59,497 nt of DNA from Collinsella sp. AM33-4BH. Its GTDB lineage: Bacteria; Actinomycetota; Coriobacteriia; Coriobacteriales; Coriobacteriaceae. Positions 15,222-25,198 of this stretch are shown here, piece after piece. How positions within the stretch are numbered: the first letter of the stretch is position 1; each line of letters opens with the position of its first letter. Position numbers and translations under genes: made by a program. Location: assembly GCF_003469205.1 (NCBI RefSeq), contig NZ_QSIN01000013.1, positions 1 through 59,497 of the forward strand. Direction: 5' to 3'. Under the pieces are notes generated by a model. The model was given only the letters and a program-made list of their open reading frames with translations. It did not search any database and was not told where the DNA came from.

Positions 15222-16100
15222 ATGACTGCAGAAGATAAGGCAAAGAACGTCGGCAAGGTCGCGCTCGTCTTGGAGGGTGGCAGTTTTCGTGGGCAGTTTA
15301 CCGCCGGCGTGCTCGACGTCCTCATGGAGGCCGGTGTCGAAATTCCGGCGGTGTACGGCGTATCGGCCGGTGCGCTCAACGGCGTCAACTACAAGTCACA
15401 CCAGATCGGTCGCGTCAATCGCATCAACCTGACCTTCTGCAACGACAGCCGCTACATGGGCGCCGCGTCGTTTGCGTCCACGGGTTCCATCGTGGGTTAC
15501 GACTTTATCTTCAACGACGTCCAGGACCGCCTGGATCCTTTTGATAACGAGACGTTCGACGCGAGCCCCATCGAGATGTACGCCGTCGCGACGGACATGC
15601 TCTTTGGAACCGCTGCCTACCTGCCGGTCAAAAGCGCCGTGCTCGACCTCGACGCCGTGCGCGCCTCGACGTCGCTGCCGCTGGTCACGCCGCCGGTCGA
15701 GATTGACGGGCACAAATACGTCGACGGCGGCGTAGCCGATTCGGTTCCTATCGAGCATGTGCTGGAGGAGGCCGGCTTCGAGCGCGCGGTTGTCATTGTC
15801 ACGCAGGACCGCTCGTACGAGAAAAAGCCCTACGAGTTTATGCCTGCCGCGCGCGCCCGCTATGCCGACTACCCCTACCTGCTCGAGGCTATCGAGACGC
15901 GCCACGACCGTTACAACATACAGCGCATGCACCTATGGAAGTATGAGCGCGAGGGCCGTGCGTTGGTCGTCGCTCCGCAAAAGCCGGTCGAGGTCGGCCA
16001 TGTCGAGCACGATCCGGCAAAGCTTTTGGACCTGTATATCCAGGGCCGTCAGGAGGCAAAGCGCCTGCTCGCGGAAATCCAAGAGTTCGTTGAGCGCTAG
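15222..16100 (+). CDS. Patatin-like phospholipase family protein
   Basis: A 292-aa serine acyl hydrolase. The glycine-rich oxyanion loop LEGGSFRGQF (about 17-26), nucleophile Ser48 in GVSAG, and Asp168 in VDGGVADS form the Ser-Asp dyad of patatins. The arrangement resembles the bacterial YjjU group. No signal peptide or membrane segment is seen, so it probably acts on lipids from the cytoplasm. ATG 15222 has a strong AGGAGG site eight bases upstream. It follows the palindrome array and appears monocistronic. Confidence 0.92.
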   Translation: MTAEDKAKNVGKVALVLEGGSFRGQFTAGVLDVLMEAGVEIPAVYGVSAGALNGVNYKSHQIGRVNRINLTFCNDSRYMGAASFASTGSIVGYDFIFNDVQDRLDPFDNETFDASPIEMYAVATDMLFGTAAYLPVKSAVLDLDAVRASTSLPLVTPPVEIDGHKYVDGGVADSVPIEHVLEEAGFERAVVIVTQDRSYEKKPYEFMPAARARYADYPYLLEAIETRHDRYNIQRMHLWKYEREGRALVVAPQKPVEVGHVEHDPAKLLDLYIQGRQEAKRLLAEIQEFVER

Positions 16101-16200
16101 CGACGGCGAACCCTCAAAAAATGACAACAGCTAAAGAGTTGGAAAAATCACGGCTCGTGGATGACATGTGCAGAAACTCTGGTCGGAGCCAAAATACCTG

Positions 16201-16228
16201 TTGACTCGTACGGCGAGCGGGGTAATAT
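16201..16228 (+). promoter_or_regulatory. Promoter of rplM-rpsI
   Basis: TTGACT (16201-16206), a 16-bp spacer, then TAATAT (16223-16228). It leaves a leader of roughly 60 nt before the GTG of rplM. Only a short hairpin is apparent in the leader; I do not recognise an autoregulatory L13 motif. Confidence 0.7.
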
Positions 16229-16294
16229 GGACGGGTTACTTGCAGAGCCCCGTGAATCTCTGTAACAACACGTACTGTACATGGAGGAGTCTAA

Positions 16295-16738
16295 GTGATT
16301 TCGAAATCGACTCACTACGCCAAGCAGGGCGAGGTCCAGCGCAACTGGGTTCTCGTCGACGCCGATGGTGCTGTCCTGGGCCGTCTTGCCACCCAGATCG
16401 CAATGATCCTGCGCGGTAAGAACAAGCCCCAGTTCACGCCCAACAGCGACTGCGGCGACTTCGTTGTCGTCATCAACGCCGATAAGGTCCAGCTTACCGG
16501 TAACAAGGCCGACACGAAGACCTATTATCGCCACAGCGGCTACAACGGCGGCCTCAAGGCTGAGAGCTTCCGCCAGGCTATGGAGAAGCACCCGGAGAAG
16601 GTCATCGAGCGCGCCGTTCGCGGTATGCTGCCCAAGACCACCCTCGGCCGTGCCCAGATGACCAAGCTTAAGGTCTACGCTGGTGCCGAGCATCCGCACG
16701 CTGCCCAGAACCCCACGAAGATTGAGCTGGAGGCTTAA
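16295..16738 (+). CDS. rplM: 50S ribosomal protein L13
   Basis: A 147-aa early-assembling large-subunit protein. The family signature [21 protein letters not shown] and the block [23 protein letters not shown] are clear. The start is GTG 16295, preceded by GGAGGAG. The rpsI ATG lies two bases after its stop, the conserved L13-S9 pair. Confidence 0.98.
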   Translation: MISKSTHYAKQGEVQRNWVLVDADGAVLGRLATQIAMILRGKNKPQFTPNSDCGDFVVVINADKVQLTGNKADTKTYYRHSGYNGGLKAESFRQAMEKHPEKVIERAVRGMLPKTTLGRAQMTKLKVYAGAEHPHAAQNPTKIELEA

Positions 16739-16740
16739 AG

Positions 16741-17136
<396 letters not shown>

Positions 17137-17166
17137 GGTTTTATCTCCTTACGAGATACAATGTAC

Positions 17167-17210
17167 AAGCGGGGCCTGCCGATTCCTCGGCGGGTCCCGC
17201 TTTTCTTTTT
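17167..17210 (+). terminator. Terminator of rplM-rpsI
   Basis: AAGCGGGGCCTGCCG pairs with CGGCGGGTCCCGCTT around a 6-nt loop and is followed by TTCTTTTT. Confidence 0.9.
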
Positions 17211-17259
17211 CGACTAGGGTGGGCGGTTGCATATCGCCTGCTAGGGAAGGAGCGATCCT

Positions 17260-18597
17260 ATGCCCCAGAACATCTTCGGTACCGACGGCGTCCGTGGCGT
17301 CGCCAATGCCGACCTCTCGTGCGACCTCGCGTTTCGCCTGGGCCGCGCGGCGACCAAGTTCCTTGGTCCGGATATCTGCGTCGGCCGCGACACGCGTCTT
17401 TCGGGTACCATGCTCGAGAGCGCTCTGACTGCCGGCATCATGGCCGAGGGCGGTCGTCCGCACTGCTGCGGCGTCATCCCCACGCCTGCCGTGGCGCTGC
17501 TCACCGTCCAGAACGAGCTCGACGGCGGCATCGTCATCTCTGCTTCGCATAATCCGCCGGAGTTCAACGGCATCAAGTTCTTTAGCCGCAAGGGCATGAA
17601 GCTTCCCGATGCGGTCGAGGAAGAGATCAGCGCCTGGGTCATGTCCGAGGAAGCCATGGCTGCCGACACGCTGCCGACCGGTGCCGGCGTGGGCCACATC
17701 ATCAAGATGAAAGACGCCCGCAAGGCATACGTCGACCACGCCATCGATACGCTTGATGGCCTGAGGCTCGATGGCCTGGTCGTTGCCGTCGACTGCGGCC
17801 ATGGTGCTTCTTGCCAGACCACGCCCGCCGCGCTGCAGCGCCTGGGTGCCACGGTCCATGCCATCAACACCGATTACTGTGGCACTGACATTAACGTTGA
17901 GTGCGGCTCCACTCACCTTGAGCCCCTGCGCGAGCTCGTGCTGCGCACCCACGCCGATATCGGCCTGGCCCACGACGGCGACGCCGACCGCGTACTGTTC
18001 GTGGACAGCGAGGGCAATGAGATCGACGGTGACTACATCCTGGCTATCTGCGGTTCTGACCTCGCCGCCCGCGGCAAGCTCGCCAACTCCGAGATCGTCT
18101 CGACCGTCATGTGCAACCTGGGCTTCTCCATCGCTATGAAGGAGCAGGGCTTCGAGATGGTTCAGACCGCCGTGGGCGATCGCTACGTTCTGGAGCGTAT
18201 GCTCGCGGATGGCGCCGTCATCGGCGGCGAGCAGTCCGGCCACATCATCTTCCTGGAGCACAACACCACCGGTGACGGTCTGGTGACGGCTCTGCAGCTG
18301 CTGGCCGTGCTCAAGCGCACCGGTCGTACCCTCACCGATCTTGCCGGCATCATGAAGAAGTACCCGCAGGTACTCGTCAACGTGCATTCCGACAACAAGG
18401 CTGGTCTGGATGATTGCCAGCCCATCTGGGATGCCGTCGCTGCTGCCGAGAAGGAACTTGACGGCCGTGGTCGCATTCTGGTGCGTCCGAGCGGTACCGA
18501 GCCGCTGGTCCGCGTGATGGCCGAGGCCGAGACGCACGAGCTGACCCAGCGCGTTGTCGACGACATCGTCGAGGTTGTCAAGCGCGAACTTCCCTAA
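17260..18597 (+). CDS. glmM: Phosphoglucosamine mutase
   Basis: Interconverts glucosamine-6-phosphate and glucosamine-1-phosphate on the way to UDP-GlcNAc for peptidoglycan. The 445-aa product has the phosphoserine loop ISASHNP (Ser96), the Mg-binding DGDADR loop, the sugar-binding GEQSGH loop and the C-terminal phosphate loop RPSGTEPLVRVM. ATG 17260 follows GGAAGGAG. It lies close to crr and nagB, so amino sugar and glucose functions cluster here, though a separate terminator follows crr. Confidence 0.97.
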   Translation: MPQNIFGTDGVRGVANADLSCDLAFRLGRAATKFLGPDICVGRDTRLSGTMLESALTAGIMAEGGRPHCCGVIPTPAVALLTVQNELDGGIVISASHNPPEFNGIKFFSRKGMKLPDAVEEEISAWVMSEEAMAADTLPTGAGVGHIIKMKDARKAYVDHAIDTLDGLRLDGLVVAVDCGHGASCQTTPAALQRLGATVHAINTDYCGTDINVECGSTHLEPLRELVLRTHADIGLAHDGDADRVLFVDSEGNEIDGDYILAICGSDLAARGKLANSEIVSTVMCNLGFSIAMKEQGFEMVQTAVGDRYVLERMLADGAVIGGEQSGHIIFLEHNTTGDGLVTALQLLAVLKRTGRTLTDLAGIMKKYPQVLVNVHSDNKAGLDDCQPIWDAVAAAEKELDGRGRILVRPSGTEPLVRVMAEAETHELTQRVVDDIVEVVKRELP

Positions 18598-18668
18598 TGG
18601 TCAAAAACGAGTGCCAAGTGGTAAACTGTTAAGGCTATTTTGGTCGATTGGTATGTCCGAGGGGGAGC

Positions 18669-19166
18669 ATGTTCACTAAAGTCCTAAGGTCTTTTGGTAT
18701 GCGTGGTCGAGTCCTTACGCTGGATGCTCCCATCTCGGGCGACGTCATTCCGCTTTCCGAGGTAAACGACCAGACATTTGCCACCGGCCTTTTGGGCCAG
18801 GGCGTGGCGATTCAGCCTACCGGCACGCGTGTGATTGCACCGGCTGATGCCAAGGTCGAGGCCATTTTTCCCACGGGTCACGCTGTTGCGCTTAACACGG
18901 TCGATGGTTTGGACGTGCTCATCCACGTTGGTTTGGACACTGTTCAGCTTGAGGGCAAGCATTTTAGCGTGCATGCACAGGTGGGCGATGTCGTCCATAA
19001 GGGCGACGTGCTCATCGAGTTCGATCGCGAGGCAATTGCTGCCGAGGGCTACGATGTGACGGTTCCCATCTTGGTGTGCAACTCCGTTGAGTTCTCGAGT
19101 ATCAAGGGCTCCGTTGGCGTGCATGTCGAAGAGATGGACCAGCTCATCGTTGCTCGGGAGCGCTAG
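18669..19166 (+). CDS. crr: PTS glucose-type EIIA component
   Basis: A 165-aa soluble phosphocarrier of the glucose-family phosphotransferase system, moving phosphate from HPr to a EIIB domain. His86 in LDVLIHVGLDT is the phosphorylated residue, and His71 in FPTGHAVAL is the partner. ATG 18669 has GAGGGGG upstream; a GTG at 18648 is in frame but poorly placed. No EIIBC gene is next to it, so it likely serves permeases encoded elsewhere, and it may also have regulatory roles. A perfect hairpin follows. Confidence 0.93.
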   Translation: MFTKVLRSFGMRGRVLTLDAPISGDVIPLSEVNDQTFATGLLGQGVAIQPTGTRVIAPADAKVEAIFPTGHAVALNTVDGLDVLIHVGLDTVQLEGKHFSVHAQVGDVVHKGDVLIEFDREAIAAEGYDVTVPILVCNSVEFSSIKGSVGVHVEEMDQLIVARER

Positions 19167-19208
19167 CAAGTGCACGTGGCCATTAGCCTACAATTCAAAC
19201 ACGTTTAT

Positions 19209-19238
19209 GGAGGGCGCCCTTGAAAGAGGGCGCCCTCC
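19209..19238 (+). terminator. Terminator-like hairpin after crr
   Basis: GGAGGGCGCCC pairs perfectly with GGGCGCCCTCC around an 8-nt loop. There is no T run, so termination efficiency is uncertain. Confidence 0.6.
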
Positions 19239-19438
19239 GTGGCAAGATGGGATTTGTCCGAAGCTAAACGGCTTTGGGTCACCGTGGACGGGCAGGGGCC
19301 TCGACGCGGCTAGACACGAGACACATACATTACGCGACCTCGCCCTGGTGGCCGCACACGTTGGTTGCGGCCGACGCGGGCCGCGGGCAAGTGCTTGTAA
19401 GGGGAGCCTTGCCTCTCTTGTACGAGAAAGGACGCGTA

Positions 19439-20167
19439 ATGAAGATCATTAAAGCTAAAGACTACGAGGATATGAGCCGCAAGGCCGCCAATATTATCTC
19501 GGCGCAGGTTATCCTCAAGCCCGATTGCGTGCTGGGTCTTGCCACCGGCTCCACCCCGATCGGTGCCTACAAGCAGCTCGCTGCTTGGTACGAGAAGGGC
19601 GACGTCGACTTTGCCGAGGTCAGCACCTACAACCTGGACGAGTATCGCGGCCTTTCGCACGACGATCCCCAGAGCTATCACTACTTCATGCGTGAGAACT
19701 TCTTCGATCACATCAACATCGACCTGAACAACACGCATGTGCCCGACGGTTCCAACCCCGACGCCGCCGCTGCCTGCTCTGAGTACGACAAGATCGTCGC
19801 CGCCGCCGGTTACCCGGATCTGCAGCTGCTCGGCATTGGCAACAACGGCCACATCGGTTTCAACGAGCCCGATGACCACTTCTCCAAGGGCACGCACTGC
19901 GTCGACCTCACCGAGAGCACCATTCAGGCCAACAGCCGCCTGTTCGACAGCATCGACGATGTTCCCCGTCAGGCCTACACCATGGGTACCCAGACCATCA
20001 TGTATGCCCGCATGATCCTAGTCGTCGCCAACGGCGAGGCCAAGGCTCAGGCCGTGCATGACATGTGCTATGGTCCGGTTACGCCCGCGTGCCCGGCTTC
20101 GATCCTGCAGCTGCACACCAACTGCGTTGTCGTTGCCGACGAGGCCGCCCTTTCGCTCTGCGAGTAG
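19439..20167 (+). CDS. nagB: Glucosamine-6-phosphate deaminase
   Basis: Converts glucosamine-6-phosphate to fructose-6-phosphate and ammonia, the catabolic reverse of the glmS/glmM direction. The 242-aa product has the phosphate-binding ATGSTPIGAYKQL segment, the catalytic Asp in TYNLDEYRGL and the GIGNNGHIGFNEP loop with the catalytic His. ATG 19439 has AAAGGA upstream. The 200-nt leader between the crr hairpin and this gene is very GC-rich and can form several stems, including GGTGGCCGCACACG near 19350, but matches no riboswitch I know. A terminator follows. Confidence 0.96.
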   Translation: MKIIKAKDYEDMSRKAANIISAQVILKPDCVLGLATGSTPIGAYKQLAAWYEKGDVDFAEVSTYNLDEYRGLSHDDPQSYHYFMRENFFDHINIDLNNTHVPDGSNPDAAAACSEYDKIVAAAGYPDLQLLGIGNNGHIGFNEPDDHFSKGTHCVDLTESTIQANSRLFDSIDDVPRQAYTMGTQTIMYARMILVVANGEAKAQAVHDMCYGPVTPACPASILQLHTNCVVVADEAALSLCE

Positions 20168-20198
20168 CGCGAATCCTGCATCTCGACATAGCCTTGCC

Positions 20199-20226
20199 TA
20201 AGGCCTCCGCTTTGCGGGGGCCTTTT
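20199..20226 (+). terminator. Terminator of nagB
   Basis: AAGGCCTCCGC, loop TTT, GCGGGGGCCTT, then TTT and G: a strong intrinsic terminator. Confidence 0.9.
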
Positions 20227-20615
20227 TGTTATCCCTCTCCGCCCGCTTGACCAAAATCTTGCCGCAAGCTTGACGAATGCCGGATGCCCAACAGCTTGAT
20301 TCATTCCATACCAGATTCTATGCAAAAATGCCACTAAAAGGTCGTAGACGGTAGCGGGTGCTAGGCGAGTTGAATGACATAGCTGAACCTTGTTCATTTG
20401 CGTTACACTGCCGCTTAGATGGGACAAGCTGACAAGCTCATTTACCTGCTTAAAGACCGATTAGTCGGGGGATTAATAACAATCGGCCCTCGCTGTACAA
20501 AAACTTGCCGCTTGCGTACCAAAAGACAACCTAGAACACAAGGTCGCTCTATTCATAGCGCGGCTTGTATGGTCTTGCGGTTACAGTGTCCATACGGTCG
20601 AGTTGAGGAGCGGGC
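20227..20615. other. 389-bp intergenic region before the AAA-SARP regulator
   Basis: Less GC-rich than its surroundings, with no credible ORF. A 67-codon frame from 20419 lacks coding character. It probably holds the promoter of the large regulator gene, but no single -35/-10 pair stands out. AACAATCGGC (20479-20488) and nearby AGTCGGGGGATT suggest a weak hairpin only. Confidence 0.4.
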
Positions 20616-23615
20616 ATGGTAAACGATTTGGGCAGTATGGACGACCTCGAGCTGATGCCGCTGGGCGGTGGCTATATGGTGCGACGCGAACGCTTGATGA
20701 ATGAGCTTCTCGCCAAGGGCCGAAAGGCCGGCATCGTGGTTCTTTATGCGCCCGACGGGTTTGGGAAGACCTCGGTGCTGCTGCAGTACACCCATGAGGT
20801 TAAATGCGACCCGACGCGAGGCCCCGTGCGGATTATCGAGGCCGATCGCGCCACTGGGCGCGAGGTGTTTATGCAGCTCGAGGTGGTTACCGAAGAACTC
20901 AAAGACAAACCGCACTCCCTTATCGCGATTGATAATGTGCCAAACCTCGATCAGCACGATACCGAAGACCTCATCGACAGGATTCGCGGCCTGCGCGCTA
21001 TGGGGGTGGGGGTCTTTATCTCCTGCCGTCCTTCAAATCGTCAACTGATTCAGGGGCTGGGCGATTCGGTTAAGATCAATGCGCAGATGCTCAAGGTGCA
21101 TGCCTATGAGTATTCGGCGTGGGCATCGGCGTTTTCGATCAGCACATCGCTCGACTTTTATCAGCTCACGCAGGGCGTGCCCGAGCTCGTTTCGGCATTG
21201 CAGACGGGTCTGTATGGCCAAGGCGACGTAGCCGGTCTGCTCGAAAACGAGATTGTCAACGTATATGGCGCGGCACTTGTCGACCTGGCTTCGCTCGACA
21301 ATAATGCACTGTTTTGCGTGGCATGTCTCATGATTTTGATGGGCGAGGGCAATATCGCAGAACTCGAGGCTTGCGGGGTGAGGCTATCGATGGTCGACCA
21401 GTCCTACTTCGTACGCGACTACCCGATCTTTGGCTTGGACCCCGCCGAGCGGAGTTTTACGTGTCTGGGCACGGAGGATAACGGACGCTTGCGCTTGCGT
21501 AAGTTGGTGGCCGAGGTTCGCCCCGAACTTGTTCCGAGGGCGGCCCGGATTTTGCTTAAGGCGGGCCGATGCGATGCGGCGATGGGCCTGGCGGACGCTT
21601 TTTTGGACCGTGATGCGGTCCTTGAACTTGCTGGGCAGTATGGGGTCGATCTGGCTCTGACGGGGCACGGGGCCGATATCTGCCGAGCAGCGCTGGGCAC
21701 GATCGATGCCGAGGATCCGGCTCCAGAGCCAACGCCTGCCGAGGCGCTTGGCGTATATCTGGCAGCGGTCAGCGTGTCCAATACAAAGCTCGCTCGCTAT
21801 ATGGCATCGGCCATCGAGCGCGGGGGCGAACGGGCGGCCTGCGAAATAGACCCTGTTTCATGGAGGGTGGCCCAGACACTGACGGCTGTTTGCTATGGGG
21901 ACAACGGGCTTGGGCTTCCTACGAACCTGACCGTGCCAGAAATCGAGACATCCCATACCGCACTCGATATGTTGTCCGCGCATATCGAGGTCAAGCGCTG
22001 CCTGACCGAGCGGGGAGATGACGGCGGCGTTCTACAGCAGCTCAAAACGAGCAAGGCCTACGACTGCGAGCTCGACATCGCGGGGATTGTTATACGGGCC
22101 GACAGCATGCTGGTGGAGCTTTTTGACGGGTCGTTTGCGGGAACCGACGAGCGCGACGACGAGATGACGGTGGTGCGGGAGGCGCTCGACGTACGTGGGC
22201 TCAAGGCGATGGCTATCTGGGTGCGCATGGTGTTGGCGGCACGGCGGCTCCTTTCCGGCTTGCCGGTAACCGACGACGCGGCATTCAACGAGCTCGATCG
22301 TTTTGCCGTGCGCATGCGCGACAACCAGATTCAGCTGTTTGGCCTGTTGCTAGAAGGCTGGCAGTCGCTGGCAGAGGGACGGCCGGTTAATGCAAAGTTC
22401 CGTGCGGTCCAAGTGCTCAAACTTGCCGAGGAGTCGATTGCGTACATGCGCGATAACGCATTGCTGTTGGAGCGCGCGGCGTATCTGCGTAACACCTCGA
22501 TGGTTTCGGTGCGCGAGGAAGCGGAGCTACTCGATATAAGCCAGACGCAGGTTGGTGGAGCGGAGGCCTGGATGGTGGCGCTGCATTTGGCCTGTGCGGG
22601 CCGAGACAGCGATCTTGCGGCCTGGATGTCCATGAATCGTGCGGGGATTCTGGAGCCATCGTATCGGCTCTTTGCGCGCCTTGCCATGCATTGTCTGGGC
22701 GAGCCGGCGACCAGGATTCGCAAGAAGCTTCCCGTGCGCGAGCTGTCGCGGTACTCGCTGCGCGATGATCTGGAAGGGGAGGGCGAGCGCCTGTTCCAGG
22801 CCGGCGAGGTTGAAGCCGTTGATACCATCGACCATATCGAGATTCGCATGTTTGGTGCGTTCCGCGCCGAGCGCGACGGGTTTCCCATCACGGACAAAAT
22901 GTGGCGCCGCAAGAAGGCGGCGACACTTGCCGAGCGGCTTGCGCTGGGCATGGATGCGCTCGTCGACCGCGAGACGCTGGCCATGGAGTTGTGGCCCCAT
23001 GCCGAGTTCAATAGCGCCCGCAACAACCTGTACTCGACGATATCGCGCTTGCGGTCGGCTTTGGGACCGACGCCGGATGGCAAGTCGTGTGTGCTCATCC
23101 AAAATGAATGCATCGGACTCAACGGCGACTACGTCAAGACCGATGTACGGCTGTTTGACCAGATAAGCCGCGAGGTTTTGGGAAATCGCACGGGTGCGCG
23201 CGGGCCCCATTTAGTTGAGCTGTGCCTTAAGATTGAGCAGCTTTATGCCGGACCGCTGTATGTTCCCAATGGCTGTAATCCCACCTACTTTTTGCGTATG
23301 CGACGCATTATGCAGTCAAAGTACATCGATTGCATGATTAAGGGAGCAAATGCCGCTCTAGAAGAAAACGATCTGCAGTCGGCGATTTGGCTGGCGGAGT
23401 CGGGTCTTCGACAGGAAACGGCGCGTGAGGATATGGTGCGCTGCGCCATGCGTGTCTACAGTGCGGCGGGGCGGAGGCGCGATATCGTCGAGCTATACAG
23501 TGGGCATATGCACCATCTGAGGGAGCAGGTCAATGGCGTACCCGAGCCCGAGACGCGGCATCTATATGAGCGCTTGGTGGAGGGTCGGCTCAACCGCGTG
23601 CTGGTCGAGCGATAA
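20616..23615 (+). CDS. Large AAA-ATPase / SARP-type transcriptional regulator
   Basis: A 999-aa regulator of STAND/MalT style. An N-terminal P-loop APDGFGKTSVLL (about 45-56) opens the NTPase module. The middle (about 250-730) is helical and repeat-like, consistent with a sensing superhelix. From about residue 742 there is a winged-helix DNA-binding domain of OmpR/SARP type (IRMFGAFRAERDGFPITDK; LWPHAEFNSARNNLYSTISRLR), followed by a bacterial transcriptional activation domain to the end. ATG 20616 follows GAGGAG. The ligand and targets are unknown; it stands alone and is convergent with yhbY. Confidence 0.87.
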   Translation: MVNDLGSMDDLELMPLGGGYMVRRERLMNELLAKGRKAGIVVLYAPDGFGKTSVLLQYTHEVKCDPTRGPVRIIEADRATGREVFMQLEVVTEELKDKPHSLIAIDNVPNLDQHDTEDLIDRIRGLRAMGVGVFISCRPSNRQLIQGLGDSVKINAQMLKVHAYEYSAWASAFSISTSLDFYQLTQGVPELVSALQTGLYGQGDVAGLLENEIVNVYGAALVDLASLDNNALFCVACLMILMGEGNIAELEACGVRLSMVDQSYFVRDYPIFGLDPAERSFTCLGTEDNGRLRLRKLVAEVRPELVPRAARILLKAGRCDAAMGLADAFLDRDAVLELAGQYGVDLALTGHGADICRAALGTIDAEDPAPEPTPAEALGVYLAAVSVSNTKLARYMASAIERGGERAACEIDPVSWRVAQTLTAVCYGDNGLGLPTNLTVPEIETSHTALDMLSAHIEVKRCLTERGDDGGVLQQLKTSKAYDCELDIAGIVIRADSMLVELFDGSFAGTDERDDEMTVVREALDVRGLKAMAIWVRMVLAARRLLSGLPVTDDAAFNELDRFAVRMRDNQIQLFGLLLEGWQSLAEGRPVNAKFRAVQVLKLAEESIAYMRDNALLLERAAYLRNTSMVSVREEAELLDISQTQVGGAEAWMVALHLACAGRDSDLAAWMSMNRAGILEPSYRLFARLAMHCLGEPATRIRKKLPVRELSRYSLRDDLEGEGERLFQAGEVEAVDTIDHIEIRMFGAFRAERDGFPITDKMWRRKKAATLAERLALGMDALVDRETLAMELWPHAEFNSARNNLYSTISRLRSALGPTPDGKSCVLIQNECIGLNGDYVKTDVRLFDQISREVLGNRTGARGPHLVELCLKIEQLYAGPLYVPNGCNPTYFLRMRRIMQSKYIDCMIKGANAALEENDLQSAIWLAESGLRQETAREDMVRCAMRVYSAAGRRRDIVELYSGHMHHLREQVNGVPEPETRHLYERLVEGRLNRVLVER

Positions 23616-23647
23616 AAAACGGGCGCCCGAAGTACTTGGGCACCCGT
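23614..23647 (-). terminator. Bidirectional terminator, T tract on the minus strand
   Basis: ACGGGCGCCC (23619-23628) pairs with GGGCACCCGT (23638-23647) with one mismatch. On the minus strand it is followed by TTTTTT, fitting the end of yhbY; it may also stop the convergent regulator transcript. Confidence 0.8.
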
Positions 23648-23684
23648 AAGCTTGCTATGTGTCGGCTCGCCGGATCATTGGCTC

Positions 23685-23984
23685 TTAGACGAGCTTGATC
23701 TTCTCGATGTCCTTGCGCGAGGACTCGCGATACAGCGAGAACTTGCGGCCGATAACCTGAATGACGTCGGCGTGGCAGCGCTCGGCGAGCTCCTCGGCGG
23801 CCTCACGGGCAGAAAGGCTGGAGCCATCGAGCACGGAGCACTTAACGAGCTCGTGCTTCTCCAGGTAGGCGACCGTCTGCTCGACGGTGCCCTCGTTGAC
23901 ATCGGACTTACCGATGATGATGGCGGGGTTGAGGTGATGGGCCATGCTGCGAAGCTGCTTGACCTGGGCTCCTGTCAGTGCCAT
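23685..23984 (-). CDS. yhbY: YhbY-type RNA-binding protein (CRM domain)
   Basis: A 99-aa single CRM-domain protein, a KH-like fold associated with pre-50S ribosomes. The family pattern is clear: LTGAQVKQLRSMAHHLNPAIIIGKSDVNEGTV at the start, with the GKSDVNEG loop, and VIQVIGRKFSLYRESS near the end. Start ATG 23984. It is a single-gene unit ending at the terminator next to it. Confidence 0.95.
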   Translation of the reverse strand: MALTGAQVKQLRSMAHHLNPAIIIGKSDVNEGTVEQTVAYLEKHELVKCSVLDGSSLSAREAAEELAERCHADVIQVIGRKFSLYRESSRKDIEKIKLV

Positions 23985-24142
23985 GGGTTCTCGCTTTCTA
24001 TGTATGGGGCGCCCCGCGACGGGGCCTTAATCTACGTGAGCTGTCCCACGATAGCGCAGGAACGGCGCGGTGTGGAGCGCGTTTGCCCAGTTCAAAAAGA
24101 ATGCGGATGCCGAGGTGATGGGCAGTGCGGGCTGTGAACGGG

Positions 24143-25030
24143 CTACGAGCGGGATTCAGAGACCGGTTCCCATGCAATAAACGCCCAGCGAACCTTACGG
24201 ATATGGTCGAGCATATAGCGCCCCTGCGGCACGCCCTTGGAGCCCGGCTCGCCGGCATGGGGGTTTTCGATCATGTGCTGAGCGATATAGTCGCGCAGGC
24301 GGTCGATCTTATCCTCGTTGCCATGCTCGAGCATACGGGAAAAATCCGCCACGCCTGCCTCAAGGCTATCGAAGGTATCGCGACGAGGCGATTCAAAGTA
24401 TGTAACCTGCGGCAACGCACCCATCTGAATGAGGATGTTGAAGGCGTACACAAAGCCATTGCTGCAGGTAACCGAGGCGCCGATAGCGTTCATCAAGTGC
24501 AGATCATAGCGCGGGCTGGAGTTAGCGACCATCGTGACAGTACAACGCCGACGAGCCGCACGGTCAAGCTTGGCAAGCGCACCTTTTAGATTGGTCGTCG
24601 TAACCGACCGACTGGCAAAGGCAACATCCACCGTTTTCGCGACCGGTCCAACCAAATCCCAATCATCATCCCAAGCAAGCTCAAGCGGCGTAATGCGATC
24701 CTCGAGCCCATAGTACTCAATACCAGCATCAAGCGTGCCCAACATGGCAGGGGAAAAATCAGCTGCAATCACGGGATGCCCGTCTTGCGCAAGCGGAATA
24801 GCAATCGACCCAGCTCCACACCCCATATCGAGCACCGACTCGCCGGGCTCAAGTGCCAACAGCTTTATAAAATCCCGAGCATAAGGGGCAGTCTCAAGAG
24901 GTCGAAAATGTCGAGCTCGCTTATCCCATTCAAAAGAATCATCAGCCCGATGCCGAGCGGCCTGCAGACGCATCCATTCGCCATTCCAATCCGCAGCAAG
25001 CAGCTCAGAACGAATCTCCCCATCAACCAC
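24143..25030 (-). CDS. Class I SAM-dependent methyltransferase
   Basis: A 295-aa Rossmann-fold methyltransferase. Motif I is VLDMGCGAGSIAIPLA (about 67-82), followed by an acidic strand end VIAADFSP where the ribose would be bound. The C-terminal half has no recognised substrate domain. The start is GTG 25030, chosen for GAGGAGG about seven bases upstream. A hairpin with a T7 tract on the same strand ends only about 20 bases before this start, so transcription into the gene may be attenuated. The substrate is unknown. Confidence 0.85.
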   Translation of the reverse strand: MVDGEIRSELLAADWNGEWMRLQAARHRADDSFEWDKRARHFRPLETAPYARDFIKLLALEPGESVLDMGCGAGSIAIPLAQDGHPVIAADFSPAMLGTLDAGIEYYGLEDRITPLELAWDDDWDLVGPVAKTVDVAFASRSVTTTNLKGALAKLDRAARRRCTVTMVANSSPRYDLHLMNAIGASVTCSNGFVYAFNILIQMGALPQVTYFESPRRDTFDSLEAGVADFSRMLEHGNEDKIDRLRDYIAQHMIENPHAGEPGSKGVPQGRYMLDHIRKVRWAFIAWEPVSESRS

Positions 25031-25051
25031 GGGCCAACCTCCTCACACAAC

Positions 25052-25084
25052 AAAAAAAGCGGCCCCTCCCAAAAGAAGAGCCGC
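25052..25084 (-). terminator. Minus-strand terminator just before the methyltransferase start
   Basis: GCGGC (25059-25063) pairs with GCCGC (25080-25084), and on the minus strand the stem is followed by TTTTTTT (25058-25052). It could end the UPF0210 transcript or act as an attenuator in the methyltransferase leader. Confidence 0.55.
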
Positions 25085-25198
25085 AACAAGCATATATCAG
25101 AAAAAGAACCGTTCCAACGCCAAAACGCCGCACCAGCCAAGTGGTGCAGGAGCGAAGCAACTGCAACCGGGATAGAACCCAACTGAGGTCCCGTTGTG

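Noticed and set aside
20419..20622. 67-codon ORF before the AAA-SARP gene
   Set aside because: Basic low-quality sequence, no ribosome site, and it overlaps the better start of the large gene.
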